Below the pieces are notes generated by a model that was not told where the DNA came from, did not search any database, and worked only from the letters and a program-made list of their open reading frames with translations. Below are positions 43,710 through 51,906 of a DNA stretch of 64,000 nucleotides, piece by piece; the first letter of the stretch is position 1, and every line of letters starts with the position of its first letter. The stretch covers positions 2,326,674 through 2,390,673 of the forward strand of contig NZ_LZNS01000001.1 of NCBI RefSeq assembly GCF_001984575.1, written 5' to 3'. The position numbers and the translations under genes were made by a program. This DNA comes from Streptomyces sp. MP131-18 (GTDB lineage Bacteria; Actinomycetota; Actinomycetes; Streptomycetales; Streptomycetaceae).

Positions 43710-44981
43710 ATGATCTACGCCGACCGTGCCGACGCGGGGCGGCGCCTCGCGCACGAGCTGCGGGACCTGCGCGGCCGGGACGCGGTGGTGCTCGGCCTGC
43801 CCAGGGGCGGCGTTCCGGTGGCCGCCGAGGTGGCCTCGGCGCTGCGGGCGCCGCTGGACGTGGAGGTCGTCAGGAAGCTGGGCGCGCCGTTCCAGCCCGA
43901 GGTGGCGATGGGCGCCATCGCGGAGGACGAAGGCGCCCGCGTGCTCAACGAACGGGTGCTGCGCGCGACGCGGACCGGCGAGGACGACCTGGCCGCCGTG
44001 GAGGCCGCGGAGCGCGCGGAGCTGACGCGCCGGGCCAGGGAGTACCGCGGCGGCCGGCCGCCGCTGTCGGTGGCGGGCCGTACGGTGGTGATCGTGGACG
44101 ACGGCATCGCCACCGGCGCCACGGCGCGAGCCGCGTGCCGTTCGGCGCGGCGGCGGCACGCCGAGCGGGTGATCCTGGCGGTGCCGGTGGCCCCGGGCGA
44201 GGGGATGGAGGAGGTGGCCGCGGAGGCGGACGCGTTCGTATGCCCGGAGCGGCCCGCGGAGTTCATGGCGGTCGGCCAGTTCTACCGCGACTTCGGGCAG
44301 ACCACGGACGAGGAGGTCGTGGCCTGTCTGCGCCGGGGGAACAGCAGGGAGGTGACGGTCGAGGCCGGTCAGGTGCGGCTCGGCGGGGAGCTGACGCTGC
44401 CGGCGGACGCGGCGGGCGTGGTGGTGTTCGCGCACGGCAGCGGCAGCAGCAGGCACAGCCCGCGGAACCGGTTCGTGGCCGACGCGCTGAACGGGGCGGG
44501 CCTCGGCACCCTGCTGTTCGACCTGCTGACGGACGAGGAGGAGGCCGACCGGGCCAACGTGTTCGACGTGGGGCTGCTGGCCGGGCGGCTCGCCGCGGCC
44601 ACGGAGTGGCTCGGCACCCGACTGGACGCGCCGCTGCCCGTGGGCTGGTTCGGCGCGAGCACCGGCTCGGCAGCCGCGCTGTGGGCGGCGGCCGAGCCGG
44701 GCTCGGGGATCGCCGCGGTGGTGTCGCGCGGCGGACGGCCGGACCTGGCGGGCGAGCGGCTGGCCGCGGTGCGGGCTCCGACACTGCTGATCGTCGGCGG
44801 GAACGACCCGCAGGTCATCGAGCTGAACCACAGCGCCCTGCGGTCCTTCGGCGCGGCGGAGCACGACCTGGCCGTGGTACCGGGCGCCACCCACCTGTTC
44901 GAGGAGCCGGGCGCACTGTCGGAAGTGGCGGAGCTGGCCCGCGACTGGTTCCTCCGACACCTGACACGCCGCCCCGCCTGA
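43710..44981 (+). CDS. Phosphoribosyltransferase fused to an alpha/beta hydrolase
   Basis: A 423-residue two-domain protein. Residues 1-210 are a type I phosphoribosyltransferase-like domain (VVLGLPRGGVPVAAEVA, LDVEVVRKLGAPFQPEVAMG, and the PRPP loop VVIVDDGIATGATARAA). Residues about 215-423 form a dienelactone-hydrolase-like domain with VVVFAHGSGSSRHSPRNR, a nucleophile elbow GASTGSAAAL (Ser in GxSxG), Asp in GGNDPQVIE and His in VPGATHLFEEPG. ATG 43710 has GGAGG 5 bases upstream. The two domains often occur as separate neighbouring genes; here they are one chain. Role unknown. Confidence 0.88.
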   Translation: MIYADRADAGRRLAHELRDLRGRDAVVLGLPRGGVPVAAEVASALRAPLDVEVVRKLGAPFQPEVAMGAIAEDEGARVLNERVLRATRTGEDDLAAVEAAERAELTRRAREYRGGRPPLSVAGRTVVIVDDGIATGATARAACRSARRRHAERVILAVPVAPGEGMEEVAAEADAFVCPERPAEFMAVGQFYRDFGQTTDEEVVACLRRGNSREVTVEAGQVRLGGELTLPADAAGVVVFAHGSGSSRHSPRNRFVADALNGAGLGTLLFDLLTDEEEADRANVFDVGLLAGRLAAATEWLGTRLDAPLPVGWFGASTGSAAALWAAAEPGSGIAAVVSRGGRPDLAGERLAAVRAPTLLIVGGNDPQVIELNHSALRSFGAAEHDLAVVPGATHLFEEPGALSEVAELARDWFLRHLTRRPA

Positions 44982-45005
44982 TGCCCCGGGCACGGGCCGG
45001 GGGCA
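44982..45005. terminator. Hairpin between convergent genes
   Basis: TGCCCCGG (44982-44989) pairs with CCGGGGGCA (44997-45005) with one bulged G. It lies between the fusion gene and the convergent polX and could terminate both. Confidence 0.4.
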
Positions 45006-45017
45006 GGACGATGCCGG

Positions 45018-46766
45018 TCAGGGGCGCGTGCCGGGCGGGGTGGCGCGGCCGGGGGCGTGCAGGAAGCGGGCCAGCCGGGTGGCCGGCCAGGTGTTGATCA
45101 CGTCGTCCGCGGTCAGCCACCCGCGCTGCGCCGTGCCGACCCCGTACCGCATGTTGCCCAGCTCGCCGGTGGAGTGGGCGTCGCTGTCCACGGCGAACTT
45201 CACCCCGTGGCGCCTGGCCCGCAGGATGTCCTCGTCCCGCAGGTCGAGCCGGTTGGGATGCCCGTTGACCTCGACCGCGGTACCGGTGCGCGCGCACGCC
45301 GCGAACACCGCGTCCAGATCCGCGTCGATGCCCGCCCTGGAGCCGATCTTGCGCGTCGTCAGATGCCCGATCACGTTCACGTACGGGTTCTCGCAGGCCG
45401 CGACGAGGCGGCGGGTCTGCGCGTCCCGGTCGAGCCGGAAGTGGGAGTGCACGGAAGCCACGCACAGGTCGAACCCGGCGAGGAAGGCGCCGGGCCAGTC
45501 CACGCCGCCGTCCGGGCCGATGTTCAACTCCGTGCCGTGCAGCAGCCGCAGCCCCGGATGCCGTCCGGCCAGCGCGCGCACCTCCGCGCGCTGCGCGAGG
45601 ATCTTCTCCTTCGTCATCCGCTGCATCCGCAGGTCGGGCGCGTGGTCGGTCACCGCGTAGTACGCGTAGCCGCGGGCCGCGGCGGCGCCGACCATGTCGG
45701 GCAGCGACGCGAGGCCGTCCGTGAGGTCGGTGTGCGTGTGCAGGTCGCCGCGGATGGCGTCGAGGGCCACCGGCTCGGGCAATTCGCCGCGCCGCGCGGC
45801 GGCGACCTCGCCGCGGTCCTCGCGCAGCGCGGGCGGAATCCACGGCAGCCCGAGCCCGGCGTACACCTCCTCCTCGGTCACGGCCGCCCGCCGGTCGCCC
45901 GTTCCCGCGTCGAAGAGGCCGTACTCGGACAGCTTCAGCTTCGCCTGCACGGCGATCTCGCGGATGCGGACGTTGTGCTGCCGCGAGCCGGTGAAGTAGA
46001 TCAGTCCGGCGCCCCACGCCTCGGGCGGCAGCACCCGCAGGTCGAGCCGGACACCCGCGGCGGTGCGGACGGACGTCTTCTTCCGGCCGCGCACGACGAT
46101 TTCGGCGACCAGCGGCAGCGCGGTGAACGCGGCCATCAGCGGCTCCGGGTCCCGCGCCGCGGCCAGAATGTCGATGTCGCCGATCGTCTCGCGCATGCGC
46201 CGCAGCGACCCGGCGGCGGTGCAGCGTTCGCAGCCGGGGGCGGCGGCCACGCCCGCGACGGCCTCCTCGGCCAGGGCGGTGGCCGCGTCCAGGAGGATGC
46301 GCCCGCCGGAGCCGCGGGCCACCTCGATGCCGCGCAGGATGTTCTCCTGCGTCTTCGGCCCGAAGCCCGCCAGGCCCTTCAGCCGGTTCCCGCGGATGGC
46401 ATCGGCCAGTTCACCGACGGACGCGATACCGCGTTCCCGGTAGAGGGTCATCGCCTTCTTCGGCCCCAGGGAGGGCACGGACATCAGCTGCCGCACCCCG
46501 GGCGGCACGGCGGCGCGGGTCTCGTCGAGCGCGGCGAGGCGGCCGGTGCGCAGATACTCGTCGATCTTGTCCGCGATGGACTTACCCACGCCCGGGATCT
46601 CGCGCAGATCCTTCGCACCCAGACCGGAAACATCCCCGGCGTGACCGCGGACCGCGCGCGCCGCCCGTTCGTAGGCACGCTGCTTGAACGCGTCGCCGCC
46701 GGTGATCGCGATGAGGTCGGCGTACTCGAGCAGCAGCGCCTCGACCTCTTCGTTCCGCCGGGCCAT
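45018..46766 (-). CDS. polX: DNA polymerase/3'-5' exonuclease PolX
   Basis: A 582-residue family X polymerase with a C-terminal PHP exonuclease domain. N-terminal helix-hairpin-helix units: LREIPGVGKSIADKI and LAGFGPKTQENILRG. The polymerase site has GSLRRMRETIGDIDILAA, giving the DxD pair (about 205-225), and a third Asp in RLDLRVLPPEAWGAG. The PHP domain (about 350-570) has GDLHTHTDLTDG, VTDHAPDLRM, ELNIGPDGG, SVHSHF and DSDAHS metal ligands. ATG 46766 was chosen because MARRNEEV is the usual start; upstream codons overlap the promoter of the next gene. It likely works in base-excision repair. Confidence 0.92.
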   Translation of the reverse strand: MARRNEEVEALLLEYADLIAITGGDAFKQRAYERAARAVRGHAGDVSGLGAKDLREIPGVGKSIADKIDEYLRTGRLAALDETRAAVPPGVRQLMSVPSLGPKKAMTLYRERGIASVGELADAIRGNRLKGLAGFGPKTQENILRGIEVARGSGGRILLDAATALAEEAVAGVAAAPGCERCTAAGSLRRMRETIGDIDILAAARDPEPLMAAFTALPLVAEIVVRGRKKTSVRTAAGVRLDLRVLPPEAWGAGLIYFTGSRQHNVRIREIAVQAKLKLSEYGLFDAGTGDRRAAVTEEEVYAGLGLPWIPPALREDRGEVAAARRGELPEPVALDAIRGDLHTHTDLTDGLASLPDMVGAAAARGYAYYAVTDHAPDLRMQRMTKEKILAQRAEVRALAGRHPGLRLLHGTELNIGPDGGVDWPGAFLAGFDLCVASVHSHFRLDRDAQTRRLVAACENPYVNVIGHLTTRKIGSRAGIDADLDAVFAACARTGTAVEVNGHPNRLDLRDEDILRARRHGVKFAVDSDAHSTGELGNMRYGVGTAQRGWLTADDVINTWPATRLARFLHAPGRATPPGTRP

Positions 46767-46897
46767 GTCTCCACCGTAGGAAGCGGGCGGTACTCCGGCG
46801 AGCCGGCGCCCGCGGCATGAGGCCCGCGGCATGAGGCCCGCGTCCCCGGGTACCCGGGGGCGTCCGGAAGACGGAAGCGGGGGCCGAGCTGAACGGG

Positions 46898-48061
46898 GTG
46901 AGCGCCGTGCGGGCGACCTTCACGCTGGGGCGGATCGCGGGGGTCAGGATCGGGGTCAACTGGAGCGTGGCCCTCGTCTTCGCGCTGATCGCGTCCGGCC
47001 TGGCCGCCGGGCGGCTGCCCGAGGCGTACCCGGACCGGGCGTGGCCGCTGTACCTCCTGGTGGGCCTGGGCGCGGCCCTCGTGTTCTTCGCGTCCCTGCT
47101 GGCCCACGAGCTTGCGCACGCGGTGGTGGCTCGGCGGCACGGGGTGGGCGTGGACGACATCGTGCTGTGGCTGCTCGGCGGCGCGACCCGCATGCGCACG
47201 GAGGCCCCCGACCCGCGGGCCGAGCTGCGGATCGCGGGGTCCGGGCCGCTGGTGAGCCTGCTGCTCGGGGTGGCGTTCGCGCTGCTGACGTGGCTGCTGG
47301 ACACCACCGGGGCCGCCGGCCTGCTGGTGGAGTCGACGGCCTGGCTGGCGGCGATCAACCTGCTGCTCGCGGCGTTCAACGTGATCCCCGCGGCGCCGCT
47401 CGACGGCGGCCGGCTGCTGCGCGCGTTCCTGTGGCGGCGCACCGGGGACCGGCTGCGCGCCACCGAGGGCGCCTCGACGGCGGGCCGGGTCTTCGGCTGG
47501 GTGCTGGTCGGGCTCGGGCTGTGGCAGTTCCTGTGGACGACGTGGTTCGGCGGCCTGTGGCTGGCGCTGATCGGCTGGTTCCTGGTGATGGCGGCCAGCC
47601 AGGAGGGGCGGCAGGCCCGGGTGCGGGAGCTGGTGGCCGGCGTCGCGGTGCGGGACACCATGACGCCGGACCCGGTGTCGGTGCCGGAACGGCTGACCGT
47701 GGACCATCTGCTGTCCGACCCGTCGCTGATGCCGCGGCACACCGCGTTCCCCGTGACGGGCGACGACGGAACGCGCCCCAAGGGCCTGGTGACGCTGGAC
47801 GGCGCGGGTGGCGTTCCCGAGGAACGGCGCGCGCGGACGACGGTCGCCGAGATCATGCGCCCCCTGCCGGAGACCCGCGTCGCGGGCCCGGACGAGGCGC
47901 TGGCGGACCTGCTGCCGCGCCTCGAACCGGGCGCGGAGCACCGCGTCCTCGTGGTGGACCGCGGCGGCCGGCTGGTCGGCATCGTCTCGCCGTCCGACGT
48001 CAACCGCACCATCCGCCGCATGGCCACCCGCCCCCGCCCGGACCAACCGGCCAGGACCTGA
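46898..48061 (+). CDS. Site-2 protease (M50) with CBS domains
   Basis: A 387-residue membrane metalloprotease of the Rip3-like group. Six transmembrane segments lie in the first 235 residues; the zinc motif is LLAHELAHAVV (HExxH, about 70), and the third ligand is in NVIPAAPLDGGRLLRAF. A pair of CBS domains (about 250-375; VRDTMTPDPVSVPE, VAEIMRPLPETRV, LVVDRGGRLVGIVSPSDV) follows in the cytoplasm and may bind nucleotides. GTG 46898 is given; a second GTG at 46907 has a better-placed GGGGTGA. The substrate, perhaps an anti-sigma factor, is unknown. Confidence 0.9.
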   Translation: MSAVRATFTLGRIAGVRIGVNWSVALVFALIASGLAAGRLPEAYPDRAWPLYLLVGLGAALVFFASLLAHELAHAVVARRHGVGVDDIVLWLLGGATRMRTEAPDPRAELRIAGSGPLVSLLLGVAFALLTWLLDTTGAAGLLVESTAWLAAINLLLAAFNVIPAAPLDGGRLLRAFLWRRTGDRLRATEGASTAGRVFGWVLVGLGLWQFLWTTWFGGLWLALIGWFLVMAASQEGRQARVRELVAGVAVRDTMTPDPVSVPERLTVDHLLSDPSLMPRHTAFPVTGDDGTRPKGLVTLDGAGGVPEERRARTTVAEIMRPLPETRVAGPDEALADLLPRLEPGAEHRVLVVDRGGRLVGIVSPSDVNRTIRRMATRPRPDQPART

Positions 48062-48084
48062 ACGGAACCGTTCCGCACGACCGC

Positions 48085-48108
48085 CCGGCACCGGCACCGG
48101 CACCGGCG
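48085..48108. repeat. Four CCGGCR hexamers
   Basis: CCGGCA three times followed by CCGGCG, in the 60-bp gap between the convergent protease and NTF2 genes. Confidence 0.6.
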
Positions 48109-48121
48109 CGAGAACGCCGGC

Positions 48122-48517
48122 TCAGTGCGTGAGCGCTGCGGCGGCCGAGCTGTCCAGGTAGTCGCGGACGTGGATGATGCGGCCCTCGCGCACGCGGATG
48201 ACGAGCAGCCCGGGAACCTCGCCGGGCTCCGCCCCCTCGGGCCCGGCCAGGACGACCTGCTCGGCGATGATCACCTGCGGGTCGGTCGTCTCGTGTACGG
48301 CGACCTCGCGGATGGACGTGGCCCGTACGGGCATCGCGTCCCACATCGTCCGGTACCCGGCGCGCACGGCCTCGCGCCCCTCCAACCGCTTCGGCACCCC
48401 GGGGAAACGGAAGGGGAACTCGTGCACGCCGTCGTCCGCGTACAGCTCCGCCAGGTCGTCGGGCGATTTGTCGAGCATGGCCTGCCGGTAGCGGCCAAGC
48501 ACCTCACGTGGCTCCAT
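48122..48517 (-). CDS. NTF2-like/SnoaL-type protein, second copy of module
   Basis: A 131-residue NTF2-fold protein. LAELYADDGVHEFPFRFPG (about 22-40) parallels the WVGLWADDGVLEFPF of the protein at 11431, and the C-terminal REGRIIHVRDYLDS is equivalent too, so the two are paralogues. ATG 48517 has GGGGAGGG upstream; the longer frame to 48559 would run into the operator. It is divergent from a TetR gene with three 16-bp sites between. Ligand or substrate unknown. Confidence 0.85.
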   Translation of the reverse strand: MEPREVLGRYRQAMLDKSPDDLAELYADDGVHEFPFRFPGVPKRLEGREAVRAGYRTMWDAMPVRATSIREVAVHETTDPQVIIAEQVVLAGPEGAEPGEVPGLLVIRVREGRIIHVRDYLDSSAAAALTH

Positions 48518-48551
48518 GATCCCTCCCCATTTGCGCACAGCACGCACTCCG

Positions 48552-48620
48552 CTCAACACTTGTTGAACGAATTACTCAACGAGTGTAGAGCATCTTCCCC
48601 TTCGGTCAACAGTTGTAGAG
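48552..48620. promoter_or_regulatory. Three 16-bp CTCAAC...GAG operator-like sites
   Basis: Sites at 48552-48567 (CTCAACACTTGTTGAA), 48575-48590 (CTCAACGAGTGTAGAG) and 48605-48620 (GTCAACAGTTGTAGAG) share YTCAAC-N5-GTWGAR. The first is nearly palindromic. They fill the gap between the NTF2 and TetR genes and probably bind that TetR; the last ends 9 bp before its start codon. Confidence 0.65.
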
Positions 48621-48629
48621 TCCGTCTCC

Positions 48630-49226
48630 ATGAGCGAAACCCCGCGCGTCCCCCGGGCAGAACGCCGCCGCAGGACCGAGGAACGCATCCTCGCCGCGGC
48701 CAGGGAGCTGTTCGCCCAGCACGGTTTCGAACGCACCACCATCCGCGCGGTCGCCTCGGCGGCCGCAGTCGACCCCGCCCTGGTGATGCAGTACTACGGC
48801 TCCAAGTCCAAGCTGTTCGCCCGCGCCGCCTGGCACCAACACCCGGAAACCGACCCGCACTCCGGCGAGCCGGCGCCGTGCCAGGCGCCCCCGGAAACCC
48901 CGGACGAGGTCGTCGACGCCCTCCTCGCCCTGCTCGGCACCAAGCTGAACGCCATCCCCGGCACCTCCCTCGCCATGCTGCGCTCCATGCTCACCCACCC
49001 CGAGGCCGGCGAGGTCGCCCGCGAGACCATCACCCACCAGATCAACGAGATCCGCGACGCCCTCGACCTCCCCGACCCCGGCGCCCGCGCCGCCCTGCTG
49101 ATCTCCACGATCGTCGGCGTCACCATCGGGCACCAACTGCTGGGCCTCGACGCGCTGTGCGATACGCCGCCCGAGCAACTCGCCGAACTGCTGCGACCCG
49201 CCCTGCAAGCACTGCTCACCCCCTGA
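48630..49226 (+). CDS. TetR-family regulator
   Basis: A 198-residue repressor. The HTH is TTIRAVASAAAVDPALVMQY (about 36-55) and the next helix carries YGSKSKLFARAA. The C-terminal half is of the TetR_C_17-like type with RSMLTHPEAGEVARE. The start codon lies directly downstream of three operator-like sites, so autoregulation plus control of the divergent NTF2 gene is expected. It ends 24 bp before a strong hairpin shared with the convergent mannanase gene. Confidence 0.9.
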   Translation: MSETPRVPRAERRRRTEERILAAARELFAQHGFERTTIRAVASAAAVDPALVMQYYGSKSKLFARAAWHQHPETDPHSGEPAPCQAPPETPDEVVDALLALLGTKLNAIPGTSLAMLRSMLTHPEAGEVARETITHQINEIRDALDLPDPGARAALLISTIVGVTIGHQLLGLDALCDTPPEQLAELLRPALQALLTP

Positions 49227-49250
49227 CCCCGGCCGCCGCCGGCACGCGAA

Positions 49251-49288
49251 GCGGGCCGCCCGGGGCGGCGAGTCCCCGGACGGCCCGC
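49251..49288. terminator. Bidirectional hairpin between TetR and mannanase genes
   Basis: A 15-bp stem with one mismatch (left arm 49251-49265, right arm 49274-49288) and an 8-base loop CGGCGAGT. Placed between two convergent stops. Confidence 0.75.
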
Positions 49289-49302
49289 GGCGGGTGCAGC
49301 GG

Positions 49303-50316
49303 TCAGGAACCGCTGTAGATCGTGGCCTCCTCGGAGGTCTCGGCGATGCCGTCGGGCCCGTTGAAGAAGCGCTCGCCCCAGGACGTGAGGGAGCCCGGGT
49401 CGAAGCCGTTCACCAGGTCCAGGTACGCGACCTCGCTGCTGTTGCCGCTCCAGGACCAGCCGATGTAGCCGAGCCCCAGTTCCGTGGTGACGCCCATGAT
49501 GGCGTCCTCGTCCGGGTCGCCGTCCGAGTGGTTGTGCCCGAACTCGCCGACCAGGATGGGCAGTCCGGCGTTCACGAACGAGGTGAGGTAGTCGCGCACC
49601 ACCGATTCGGAGGTGTACACGCCGTACATGTGGATCGAGAAGATCAGGTTGCCCGTCGGGTCCGAGTCGTAGACCGCCTGGGCGTTGTCCCGCATGGTGT
49701 GGGTCCAGTCCTGGCCCCAGTTGGGCGCGTCCACCATGATCGTGTGCTCGTAGCCCGCGTCGCGCAGCTTGCCGACCGCGGCCTGGGTGTCGGCCGTCCA
49801 CTGCTGGTACGTGGTGTTGCCGAAAGGCTCGTTGCCGATGTTGACGATGATGTGGTCCTCCTCGCCCTCCAGCGCGGACTGGACGCGCAGCCAGTAGTCC
49901 GCCGCCACGTCGAGGGACACCGCCGCGGCCGACTCGCCGTAGCCGGTGGTGTCGTGGACCTCGAGCACGCAGATGAGGCGGTTCGCCTTGCACTCGGCGA
50001 CGATGCTCTCCACCTCGGCCACGCCGGTCTCGGTCCACTGGTCGCCGCTGCTCAGGACGACCCGGACGCTGTTGGCGCCCTGCGCCTTGATGTCGGCGAA
50101 CGACTGCGTCTCGCCGGTGTACCAGGCGTGGGGGTGGTTGACGCCGCGGATGACGAAGTCGTTGCCGTTGCTCTCCTGCAGACGTCCGTCGCTGATGCGC
50201 AGCCCGACCGCGGTGGTTCCGGGCGGCCCGGCGAACGCCGCGGGCACCGCCAGCAGCGAAGCGAGCAGCACGGCGACCGCGGCGGCCAGCAGGGCGCCGA
50301 TGCGGGTCTTGGTCAA
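49303..50316 (-). CDS. Secreted GH5 endo-beta-1,4-mannanase
   Basis: A 337-residue secreted enzyme of GH5 (subfamily 8 type by the RGVNHPHAWYTG, GANSVRVVLSSGDQW and CVLEVHDTTGYGE blocks). The acid/base Glu is in VNIGNEPFGN and the nucleophile Glu in ILVGEFGHNH. The TTG at 50316 is chosen: GAGGAGAA lies 4-11 bases upstream and the signal peptide (IGALLAAAVAVLLASLLAVP) follows at once. No carbohydrate-binding module is attached. A consensus CebR box lies 80 bp upstream, so induction by cello-oligosaccharides is expected. Mannan is the likely substrate; cellulase activity is less likely. Confidence 0.88.
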   Translation of the reverse strand: MTKTRIGALLAAAVAVLLASLLAVPAAFAGPPGTTAVGLRISDGRLQESNGNDFVIRGVNHPHAWYTGETQSFADIKAQGANSVRVVLSSGDQWTETGVAEVESIVAECKANRLICVLEVHDTTGYGESAAAVSLDVAADYWLRVQSALEGEEDHIIVNIGNEPFGNTTYQQWTADTQAAVGKLRDAGYEHTIMVDAPNWGQDWTHTMRDNAQAVYDSDPTGNLIFSIHMYGVYTSESVVRDYLTSFVNAGLPILVGEFGHNHSDGDPDEDAIMGVTTELGLGYIGWSWSGNSSEVAYLDLVNGFDPGSLTSWGERFFNGPDGIAETSEEATIYSGS

Positions 50317-50395
50317 GGTCTTCTCCTCAAGGAGTCGCGTCCCGTAGGACTCCGAGTGGGTGGGGGGTTGAGACCTGGCCACGGAGCGATCCGAC

Positions 50396-50409
50396 TGGGA
50401 GCGCTCCCA
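50396..50409. promoter_or_regulatory. CebR operator TGGGAGCGCTCCCA
   Basis: A perfect 14-bp palindrome identical to the known consensus of CebR, the LacI-family repressor released by cellobiose/cellotriose in Streptomyces. It lies 80 bp upstream of the mannanase start codon. Confidence 0.88.
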
Positions 50410-50576
50410 TGGACCCGTCCATCACGCCACCCGCCCCACCGCGCTGTCAAGACACGGGACATACCCAACGCCACCACCGCCGTCCCGCTTCGCGCGTAGC
50501 TACCCATTTGGGATGATTTGCACCCCCATTCGGCCGCACCTAACCTGAAAACGACTGCGGAGAGTAAGGAGGCGCC

Positions 50577-50921
50577 ATGTCCTGGTCCCCGCTCGGCAGG
50601 CCGTCCATGCCGCTGTTCGCCGCCGCGGCGCTCGCCGCCGCCCTGGCCGGCGGCCCCTGGGCCGCGGATGCCACGGGGCACGCGGGGCACGCGGGCGACG
50701 GCGGCGCCCGTGGCACCGCCCGGGAGGACACCGTTCTGCGGCAGGCCCCGGCGCGCGACTCCACGGCGCTGGCGACCGTCGACCACGGCCGGCGGGTCAC
50801 CGTACTGTGCGCGGCGGAGGGCGCCCGCCACTCGGCCTGGTACCTGGTCCACACGGACCACTACGCGTGGGCCCCGGCCCACGGCATCACCATCAACGGC
50901 CCGCCGCCCGACCGGTGCTGA
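50577..50921 (+). CDS. Small secreted SH3-like protein
   Basis: A 114-residue exported protein. ATG 50577 has AAGGAGG 5 bases upstream. A signal peptide (about 1-30, AAAALAAALAGGPWAADA) leads to a His/Gly-rich linker (GHAGHAGDGG) and a bacterial SH3-like domain (about 50-110; DTVLRQAPARDSTALATV, RVTVLCAAEG, WYLVHTDHYAWAPAHGI). Two cysteines could form a disulfide. Such proteins bind cell wall or act outside the cell; the role here is unknown. It is divergent from the mannanase gene and could share the CebR region, though the box is 168 bp from its start. Confidence 0.75.
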   Translation: MSWSPLGRPSMPLFAAAALAAALAGGPWAADATGHAGHAGDGGARGTAREDTVLRQAPARDSTALATVDHGRRVTVLCAAEGARHSAWYLVHTDHYAWAPAHGITINGPPPDRC

Positions 50922-51047
50922 GCCGCGGCGCGGCGCACACGCCAGGACGACACCGACAGCGCGCGGGCCCGGCCGCCAGAGGCTGACGGTCACCCGAGCC
51001 GGCACGTGGCGCGCCGGTGGCACCGGCGCGGAGCCGGATCTCACCCT

Positions 51048-51077
51048 TTGACATGCAACTATTCGGCTGCCTATCGT
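51048..51077 (+). promoter_or_regulatory. Sigma-70-type promoter of the ArsR-SRPBCC gene
   Basis: Consensus -35 TTGACA (51048-51053), 18-bp spacer, -10 TATCGT (51072-51077), 41 bp before the ATG at 51118. One of the clearest housekeeping promoters in the window. Confidence 0.7.
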
Positions 51078-51102
51078 CACATGCAGACAAACGGTTGCCT
51101 GT
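51053..51102. promoter_or_regulatory. Two imperfect 22-bp direct repeats, likely ArsR sites
   Basis: Repeats at 51053-51074 and 51081-51102 match at 15 of 22 positions (ATGCA, CGG and TGCCT cores; each has GCA-N10-TGC). The first overlaps the promoter from -35 to -10, as expected for autorepression. Confidence 0.5.
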
Positions 51103-51117
51103 ATGGAGGGGTCGGCG

Positions 51118-51906
51118 ATGGATGAGGTGTTCAAGGCGCTGGCGGATGCCAGCCGCCGCCGGCTGCTCGACAGTCTCAACGAGCGCAACGGGCAGAGCCT
51201 GCGCGAGCTGTGTGCCGGTCTCGACATGACCCGGCAGTCGGTCAGCAAGCATCTGGCGCTGCTCGAGGCGGCCAACTTGGTGACGACCCGGTGGCGCGGC
51301 AGGGAGAAGCTGCACCACCTCAACGCCGAGCCGGTCAACGCCATCGCCGAACGCTGGATCAGCCGTTACGACCACGAGCGGGTGCACGCACTCGCCGACC
51401 TGAAGAAAGCACTGGAGCAGACGCCCATGGACGCCAACGCCTTCGTCTACACCACCTACATCAGGACCACCCCCGAGCAGCTCTGGCAGGGCCTGACCAA
51501 CCCGGAGTTCACCCGCCGCTACTGGGGGCTGTCCTTCGACACGGACTGGCAGCCCGGGTCGCCCATGGTGTGGGAGGGGCAGGGCCCGGCGAGCGCCGAC
51601 CCCGAGCAGGTCGTGCTGGAATCCGACCCCTACCGCCGGCTGTCGTACACCTGGCACACCTTCACACCCGAGTGGGCCGAGGCCGCCGGGGTCGGTGACG
51701 ACGTGCTGGCCAGGATCGCGGACGAGAGCAGGTCAAAGGTGACGTTCGAGATCGAACGGCTCGGCGAGATGGTGAAGTTGACGGTCGTCCACGACGGCTT
51801 CGAGCCCGGAAGCACCGTGCTGGAGATGGTCGGCGGCGGCTGGCCGCACCTGTTGTCCAGCCTCAAGACGCTGCTCGAAACCGGCCACGCACTGCCGGAT
51901 GACTAG
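51118..51906 (+). CDS. ArsR-family regulator fused to SRPBCC (AHSA1) domain
   Basis: A 262-residue protein. Residues 1-95 are a winged-helix ArsR domain (VFKALADASRRRLLDSL, MTRQSVSKHLALLEAANLV). Residues about 105-262 are an AHSA1-type START/SRPBCC domain (YIRTTPEQLWQGLTNPEF, YWGLSFDTDW, LSYTWHTF, KVTFEIERLGEMVKLTVVHD, GWPHLLSSLKTLLETG) that probably binds a hydrophobic ligand. ATG 51118 has GGAGGGG upstream. The TAG stop is formed exactly where the MITE-like element begins, so the original C-terminus may have been slightly longer. Two DHFR-like reductases follow, a common grouping. Confidence 0.88.
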   Translation: MDEVFKALADASRRRLLDSLNERNGQSLRELCAGLDMTRQSVSKHLALLEAANLVTTRWRGREKLHHLNAEPVNAIAERWISRYDHERVHALADLKKALEQTPMDANAFVYTTYIRTTPEQLWQGLTNPEFTRRYWGLSFDTDWQPGSPMVWEGQGPASADPEQVVLESDPYRRLSYTWHTFTPEWAEAAGVGDDVLARIADESRSKVTFEIERLGEMVKLTVVHDGFEPGSTVLEMVGGGWPHLLSSLKTLLETGHALPDD

